Part shown: in pieces, positions 14,296 through 14,493 of the stretch
Position numbering within the stretch: the first letter of the stretch is position 1
Layout of the letters: each line of letters begins with the position of its first letter
Assembly (NCBI GenBank): GCA_900546315.1
Contig: URCP01000075.1
Span: forward strand, 1 to 14,493
Reading direction: 5' to 3'
Length of the DNA stretch: 14,493 nt
DNA from: an uncultured Eubacteriales bacterium
GTDB taxonomy: Bacteria; Bacillota; Clostridia; Oscillospirales; CAG-272
The notes under the pieces: generated by a model
What the model saw: the letters and a program-made list of their open reading frames with translations, nothing else
Told to the model about the DNA's origin: nothing
Databases searched by the model: none
Made by a program: the position numbers and the translations under genes

Positions 14296-14338
14296 ATTAT
14301 ACGTTCGATACGTCGGACGTGAAATGAATACCTGTGAC

Positions 14339-14413
14339 GCTGGTGTGGCTCAATGGCAGAGCAGCTGATTTGTAATCAGCAGGTTGATGGTTCGACTCCG
14401 TTCACCAGCTCCA
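14339..14413 (+). tRNA. tRNA-Thr (anticodon TGT)
   Basis: A complete cloverleaf. Acceptor GCTGGTG (14339-14345) pairs with CACCAGC (14403-14409). D stem GCTC/GAGC; anticodon stem GCTGA/TCAGC with loop TTTGTAA, anticodon TGT at 14371-14373. Variable AGGTT; T stem GATGG/CCGTT (two G-U pairs) with loop TTCGACT; discriminator T; CCA encoded at 14411-14413. It reads ACA and other ACN threonine codons. Confidence 0.97.
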
Positions 14414-14416
14414 TAT

Positions 14417-14493
14417 GGGAGCGTTCCCGAGTGGCCAAAGGGGACAGACTGTAAATCTGCTGCTTTTAGCTTCGGTGGTCCGAATCCACCCGC
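14417..14493 (+). tRNA. tRNA-Tyr (anticodon GTA), 3' end cut by window edge
   Basis: Class II tRNA starting three bases after tRNA-Thr. Acceptor GGGAGCG (14417-14423); the 3' strand begins CGC at 14491-14493 and continues outside. D arm CCC/GGG; anticodon loop CTGTAAA with GTA at 14451-14453; long variable arm with GCT/AGC stem; T stem GGTGG/CCACC. Two oddities: the T loop is TCCGAAT, with C at position 55 instead of the near-universal T, and the first anticodon-stem pair is A-C (14444 with 14460). Confidence 0.93.

Larger units (their letters stand above)
13981..14338. other. Divergent intergenic region between unknown gene and tRNAs
   Basis: No credible gene lies in these 358 AT-rich bases. 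They hold the leader and promoter of the 550-residue gene (14084-14112), a loose nested inverted repeat (ATATGTC 14161-14167 with GACATAT 14210-14216, and ATCGT 14180-14184 with ACGAT 14202-14206), a TTTCATG/CATGAAA hairpin (14222-14243), and the tRNA promoter (14267-14295). Confidence 0.75.

Noticed and set aside
14339..14493. tRNA genes as the edge of an integrated element
   Set aside because: No integrase, no direct repeat of a tRNA 3' end and no phage genes are in the window.

Overview
The window looks like chromosomal DNA from a Gram-positive clostridial bacterium (Clostridia, probably an uncultured gut lineage). This rests on near-perfect sigma-A promoters (TTGACA-N17-TATAAT) in AT-rich gaps between GC-rich genes, strong AGGAGG-type ribosome sites, U-tract hairpin terminators, a clostridial-style lipoprotein, a cytosolic GH38 alpha-mannosidase and a Thr-Tyr tRNA pair with encoded CCA. 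The assignment is an inference from style, not from a species marker.

Left part (1-5405, minus strand). This is a tightly packed operon that runs off the left edge. In transcription order it holds a complete-looking Hsp70-like ATPase with a (EHT)5 N-terminus, a second, shorter and degenerate Hsp70-like protein, a GrpE-like protein with a long coiled coil, two proteins I do not recognise, and the start of a sixth gene. Neighbours overlap by 1-23 nt or are 11 nt apart. The operon has a consensus promoter, an 8-9-8 inverted repeat at the predicted +1, and a hairpin plus U-tract in the leader before the first gene that looks like an attenuator. No J-domain protein is visible. This is the most interesting part: a dedicated accessory Hsp70 module of unknown purpose, clearly not the housekeeping hrcA-grpE-dnaK-dnaJ locus.

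Middle (5516-7472). An AraC-family regulator on the plus strand, with its own promoter divergent from the chaperone operon, converges on a LysR-family regulator on the minus strand. They share one bidirectional terminator. Neither has an obvious target beside it other than the divergent operon (AraC) and the lipoprotein gene upstream (LysR).

Right-middle (7482-12225, minus strand). A GH38 alpha-mannosidase has its own promoter and a strong terminator. It is followed by a lipoprotein that joins a propeller-like N-terminal half to a family-1 extracellular solute-binding half. Together these suggest capture and intracellular trimming of alpha-mannosides, but no ABC permease is in the window.

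Right end (12280-14493). An unrecognised 550-residue protein with a helical-repeat look (minus strand, own promoter and terminator) is divergent from a consensus stable-RNA promoter. That promoter drives tRNA-Thr(TGT) and tRNA-Tyr(GTA); the latter is cut by the window edge.
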